DNA of 64,000 bases, taken from DASQFQ01 sp963722815 (GTDB lineage: Bacteria > Actinomycetota > Thermoleophilia > Solirubrobacterales > Solirubrobacteraceae). Position 1 is the first letter of the stretch, and every line of letters begins with the position of its first letter. Shown piece after piece: positions 62,992 through 64,000 of the stretch. The DNA is taken from positions 1 through 64,000 of the forward strand of contig CAVROM010000007.1 in NCBI GenBank assembly GCA_963722815.1, read 5' to 3'. Under the pieces are notes generated by a model that was not told where the DNA came from, did not search any database, and saw only the letters and a program-made list of their open reading frames with translations. The translations under genes were made by a program, and so were the position numbers.

Positions 62992-64000
62992 ATGGCCGGC
63001 ACAGTGATCGTGGGCGCCCAATGGGGCGACGAGGGCAAGGGCAAGGTCATCGACCTGCTCGCCGAGCAAGCGGACCTCGTGATCCGCTTCCAGGGCGGCA
63101 ACAACGCCGGCCACACGATCGTCCGCAACGGCGAGAAGTGGGCGTTCCACCTGATCCCGTCCGGGATCCTCTACCCCGGCAAGCTGTGCGCGATCGGCAA
63201 CGGCGTGGTGATCGACCCGAAGGTCCTCACCGGCGAGCTGGAGAACCTGCGCGGCCGCGGGATCGACGTCTCCGGCCTGCGCATCAGCGCCAACGCGCAC
63301 TTGATCATGCCGTACCACCTGATGCTCGACTCGGCGGGCGAGGCGCGGCTCGGCAAGCTCCAGATCGGCACCACCCGCCGCGGCATCGGCCCCTGCTACG
63401 CCGACAAGGCGGCCCGCCTCGGCATCCGCGTCCAGGACCTCCTCGACGAGAAGATCCTCAAGAAGAAGATCCTGCTGGCCATGGAGCCCAAGCGCCAGTC
63501 GCTCCGTCCCTACGCCAAGGCGCCCGAGCTCGATCTGCAGGCGATGACCGACGCCTACCTCACCTACGGCCACCGGATCGAGCAGTACATCACCGACACC
63601 GCGCGCCTCACGTGGGACGTGCTGGACGGCGGCGGCGACGTCCTCTTCGAGGGCGCGCAGGCCACGATGCTCGACATCGACCACGGCACCTATCCGTTCG
63701 TCACCTCCTCCAACCCGGTCGCCGGCAGCGCCTCCACCGGCACCGGCGCCGGCCCGAAGGACATCGACGAGATCTGGGGCATCACGAAGGCCTACGCCAC
63801 CCGCGTCGGCGCCGGCCCGTTCCCGACCGAGCTCGACGGCGAGCTCGGCGACACCCTCCGCGAGGCCGGAGGCGAGTACGGCACCACCACCGGCCGCGCC
63901 CGCCGCGTCGGCTGGATCGATCTGGTCGCCCTCCGCTACGCCGCGCGCCTCAACACGATGACGGCGCTCGCGATCACCAAGCTCGACGTCCTGACCGGTC
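62992..64000 (+). CDS. purA: Adenylosuccinate synthetase PurA, partial at right edge
   Basis: GTP-dependent joining of IMP and aspartate in AMP synthesis. ATG 62992 gives AGTVIVGAQWGDEGKGKVIDLLAEQADLVIRFQGGNNAGHTIV: the P-loop GDEGKGK, the catalytic Asp and the NNAGHT His are present. Further on are LHLI-type IPSGILYPGK, GTTRRGIGPCYADKAAR, LFEGAQATMLDIDHGTYPFVTSSNPVAG and the GEYGTTTGRARRVGWID loop. 336 residues are visible without a break; the last 90 or so lie beyond the window. Confidence 0.95.
   Translation, partial: MAGTVIVGAQWGDEGKGKVIDLLAEQADLVIRFQGGNNAGHTIVRNGEKWAFHLIPSGILYPGKLCAIGNGVVIDPKVLTGELENLRGRGIDVSGLRISANAHLIMPYHLMLDSAGEARLGKLQIGTTRRGIGPCYADKAARLGIRVQDLLDEKILKKKILLAMEPKRQSLRPYAKAPELDLQAMTDAYLTYGHRIEQYITDTARLTWDVLDGGGDVLFEGAQATMLDIDHGTYPFVTSSNPVAGSASTGTGAGPKDIDEIWGITKAYATRVGAGPFPTELDGELGDTLREAGGEYGTTTGRARRVGWIDLVALRYAARLNTMTALAITKLDVLTG

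Overview
The window looks like a chromosomal segment of a very GC-rich actinobacterium. The gene families and order fit Thermoleophilia (Solirubrobacterales-type) best. Evidence for this: strong G/C preference at third codon positions, GTG/TTG starts, paired dynamin-like GTPases, class E-like sortase, MpaB-family oxygenase, TgpA-type transglutaminase, and -10 elements of the TANNNT type placed right in front of start codons. The taxonomic call is inference from gene content. No IS element, prophage, CRISPR array or rRNA was found; one tRNA is present. No gap between genes exceeds about 210 bases.

Many conserved genes are split by single-base indels. In almost every case that can be placed, the extra base sits exactly between two codons (a G after a C-ending codon, or a C after a G-ending codon), or the missing base is a third codon position. 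This reads as wobble-site C/G strain variation or ambiguity mis-resolved as indels in the consensus, not as true pseudogenes. Coordinates below therefore span the whole repaired gene.

Layout. 1-4589 (minus strand): a polyamine-type ABC transporter, potA-potD-potB-potC, followed by a TauE/SafE permease. 4673-7798: rarA, a small hypothetical and an aldehyde-dehydrogenase-like protein without the catalytic Cys; mpaB faces them. 8618-17200: a long plus-strand tetrapyrrole and cofactor operon: siroheme dehydrogenase, moaB, ccmABCD, hemA, hemC, a cobA-hemD fusion, a SAM hydrolase/adenosyltransferase and birA. 17260-20224 (minus): a DEAH helicase with a histone-like Lys/Ala/Pro tail. 20395-25675: thioredoxin-like protein, GNAT, galT and a large PAS-GGDEF-EAL protein. 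25695-28732: dtd, clpP, an ArsR-SRPBCC pair with its operator, and a YbaK deacylase. 28729-34731 (minus): a complete dipeptide ABC transporter, dppC-A-B-D-F.

34876-34949: tRNA-Arg(CCT). 34950-44564: TgpA-like transglutaminase, two GTPases, pyrE, a YbdK-type ligase, a CPBP protease, a HAD hydrolase and an MscS channel. 44621-48293: class A PBP, cold-shock protein, infA and thiL. 48295-55435: a FlgM-like protein, a sortase, an M28-like membrane protein with degenerate metal site, a two-component system, a DegP-like protease and an IMPase-family protein. 55454-58157: TreT-like and OtsA-like trehalose genes. 58215-64000: a hypothetical, then the replication/ribosome cluster rpsF-ssb-rpsR-rplI-dnaB and the start of purA.

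The most notable object is the dnaB gene. After repair of two indels its frame runs without a stop from a full DnaB helicase into a zinc-knuckle plus AAA+ DnaC/DnaI-like helicase-loader module, so helicase and loader appear to be one polypeptide. Two near-identical 50-bp palindromes in equivalent convergent-gene positions, and a recurrent leaderless promoter pattern, are the other structural signals.
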